Assembly (NCBI GenBank): GCA_020724325.1 | Contig: DYHC01000122.1 | Coordinates: forward strand, 1 to 6,321 | DNA length: 6,321 bases | Direction: 5' to 3' | Source: Melioribacter roseus | GTDB lineage: Bacteria > Bacteroidota > Ignavibacteria > Ignavibacteriales > Melioribacteraceae | In this document: piece by piece, positions 5,410 to 6,321 of the stretch | Layout of the letters: the number at the start of each line of letters is the position of its first letter | Numbering within the stretch: the first letter of the stretch is position 1 | Translations under genes and position numbers: made by a program | The notes under the pieces: model-generated | The model's input: only the letters and a program-made list of their open reading frames with translations | The model's database searches: none | What the model was told of the DNA's origin: nothing

Positions 5410-6321
5410 TTAGTTGAACATATATCTAACTGAGAATTGGATTCTGTAAACGTCTCCAATACCGGCATTGTCTTGATACGAAGTGCTAATAAGTTTATCG
5501 CCAATATTTCTTAATCTGTAAAGAGCTTTTCCGCCAGCATCAGCACCACGAGAAATGAGAGGAGAAGTTGAAACAAAACTTTTTCCAACGCCCCAATTCT
5601 TATTCAATAAGTTACCGAAATTCAAAATATCTGCTCTGAATTGTAATGCATTCCTCTTACCAAAAATTTCTGTGAATACTTCCTGAGTAATACTGAAATC
5701 TAAGCGGGTAACCATTGGCAGAAATGCAGCATTACGTTCAGCGTACTTACCTCTGTTTTCACTAAGGTAAGAATCCTGAGCAATGAATTTATCCCATGCC
5801 TCAGCTTGTTGTGCTGAAGTAAATGTAACAGTTTTGCCAGCAACTGTAACACTGTATTGTTCAAAATTCATTTCCGTTTTATTTCTATGAATATAGACAA
5901 GGTCATTACTTGTTCCACCGTCGCCATTGAGATCGCCGCTGAATACATAACTTATGTTACCCTGGGTATAGGAATCGAGAATTAACGAGAAAGTAGTAGC
6001 ACCGAAATCAAAGTATTCGCCGCGATAAGATATTACAGCAAAAAACTTATGCCCTGGTGAATTTGCTGAGAAACCAACACCGGGGTTATTAGGATCACTT
6101 GCATGCTGATTATTATTCCATGAACCAAATGCAATGGAACCCGGGTCAACTGTATTCTTAGAAACACCGTAACGATAAAACGCTTTTGCAAACCAGCCAT
6201 CAGCAAATGGTTTTTCTAAAGAAAATGCCATATCCCATGAGTACCCAACATCTTGATTCTTAAGTACAATAGCATTTGCAACCTGATTTCCTGTTGTATT
6301 ATTAATTCTAGTACATGTCCA
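5410..6321 (-). CDS. TonB-dependent receptor, Oar-like, C-terminal part
   Basis: Only the last 303 residues are visible. The frame is open to the right edge, so the Met at 6231 is internal and not the start. The segment is the end of an outer-membrane beta barrel: alternating strands (SWDMAFSLEKPF, GWFAKAFYRYGVSKN, GHKFFAVISYRGEY) with large extracellular loops. The motif FSGDLNGDGGTSNDLVYI, an acidic Gly/Asp loop, and the run SENRGKYAERNA, then LDFSITQEVF and LQFRADILNFGNLLNKNWG, are typical of Oar-like/carboxypeptidase-regulatory TonB receptors in the Bacteroidota-Chlorobi-Ignavibacteriota group. The protein ends in the barrel strand YRIQFSVRYMFN. The plug domain and TonB box must lie beyond the window, so the substrate (sugar, peptide, siderophore) cannot be told. 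No type IX secretion C-terminal sorting domain is present, as expected for an integral barrel. Confidence 0.9.
   Translation of the reverse strand, partial: WTCTRINNTTGNQVANAIVLKNQDVGYSWDMAFSLEKPFADGWFAKAFYRYGVSKNTVDPGSIAFGSWNNNQHASDPNNPGVGFSANSPGHKFFAVISYRGEYFDFGATTFSLILDSYTQGNISYVFSGDLNGDGGTSNDLVYIHRNKTEMNFEQYSVTVAGKTVTFTSAQQAEAWDKFIAQDSYLSENRGKYAERNAAFLPMVTRLDFSITQEVFTEIFGKRNALQFRADILNFGNLLNKNWGVGKSFVSTSPLISRGADAGGKALYRLRNIGDKLISTSYQDNAGIGDVYRIQFSVRYMFN

Overview
The window looks like ordinary chromosome from a low-GC, Gram-negative bacterium of the Bacteroidota/Chlorobi/Ignavibacteriota assemblage. This placement is inferred from several things together: an Oar-like TonB-dependent receptor tail, an OmpA-family porin with a periplasmic peptidoglycan-binding domain, lipobox-bearing and barrel-type surface proteins, and A/T-rich spacers. 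I lean towards Ignavibacteria, but no rRNA or marker gene here fixes it.

Layout, left to right. The minus strand carries the first 152 codons of pyrR (1-456), the pyrimidine regulator. Its leader holds a hairpin matching the core of the PyrR RNA-binding loop (540-570), then a hairpin plus eight U that looks like an intrinsic terminator (477-509). An inverted-repeat fold-back element of about 106 bp (638-743) lies between that leader and an ompA-like gene (754-1848, minus). A tRNA-Pro with anticodon CGG (1936-2010) is on the plus strand. A hairpin at 2042-2078 can end both the tRNA transcript and the converging minus-strand operon. That operon has two genes: a YjbH/GfcD-like outer-membrane protein (4617-3385) followed after 8 nt by a Thr-rich lipoprotein (3376-2090). 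A good sigma70-type promoter (4747-4719) stands upstream of it. Diverging from this operon is yajQ (4836-5333, plus). A strong bidirectional terminator (5360-5395) separates yajQ from the C-terminal 303 residues of a TonB-dependent receptor (5410-6321, minus), whose start lies beyond the window.

Four of the six protein genes are cell-envelope proteins: porin-like OmpA, YjbH-like barrel, lipoprotein and TonB receptor. The other two, pyrR and yajQ, are nucleotide-related regulators. The window shows no CRISPR array, transposase, phage gene or toxin-antitoxin pair. The most interesting signal is the apparent PyrR-controlled attenuator in front of pyrR. It carries paired substitutions that keep the binding hairpin intact. 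The fold-back element and the YjbH-like/lipoprotein pair come next.
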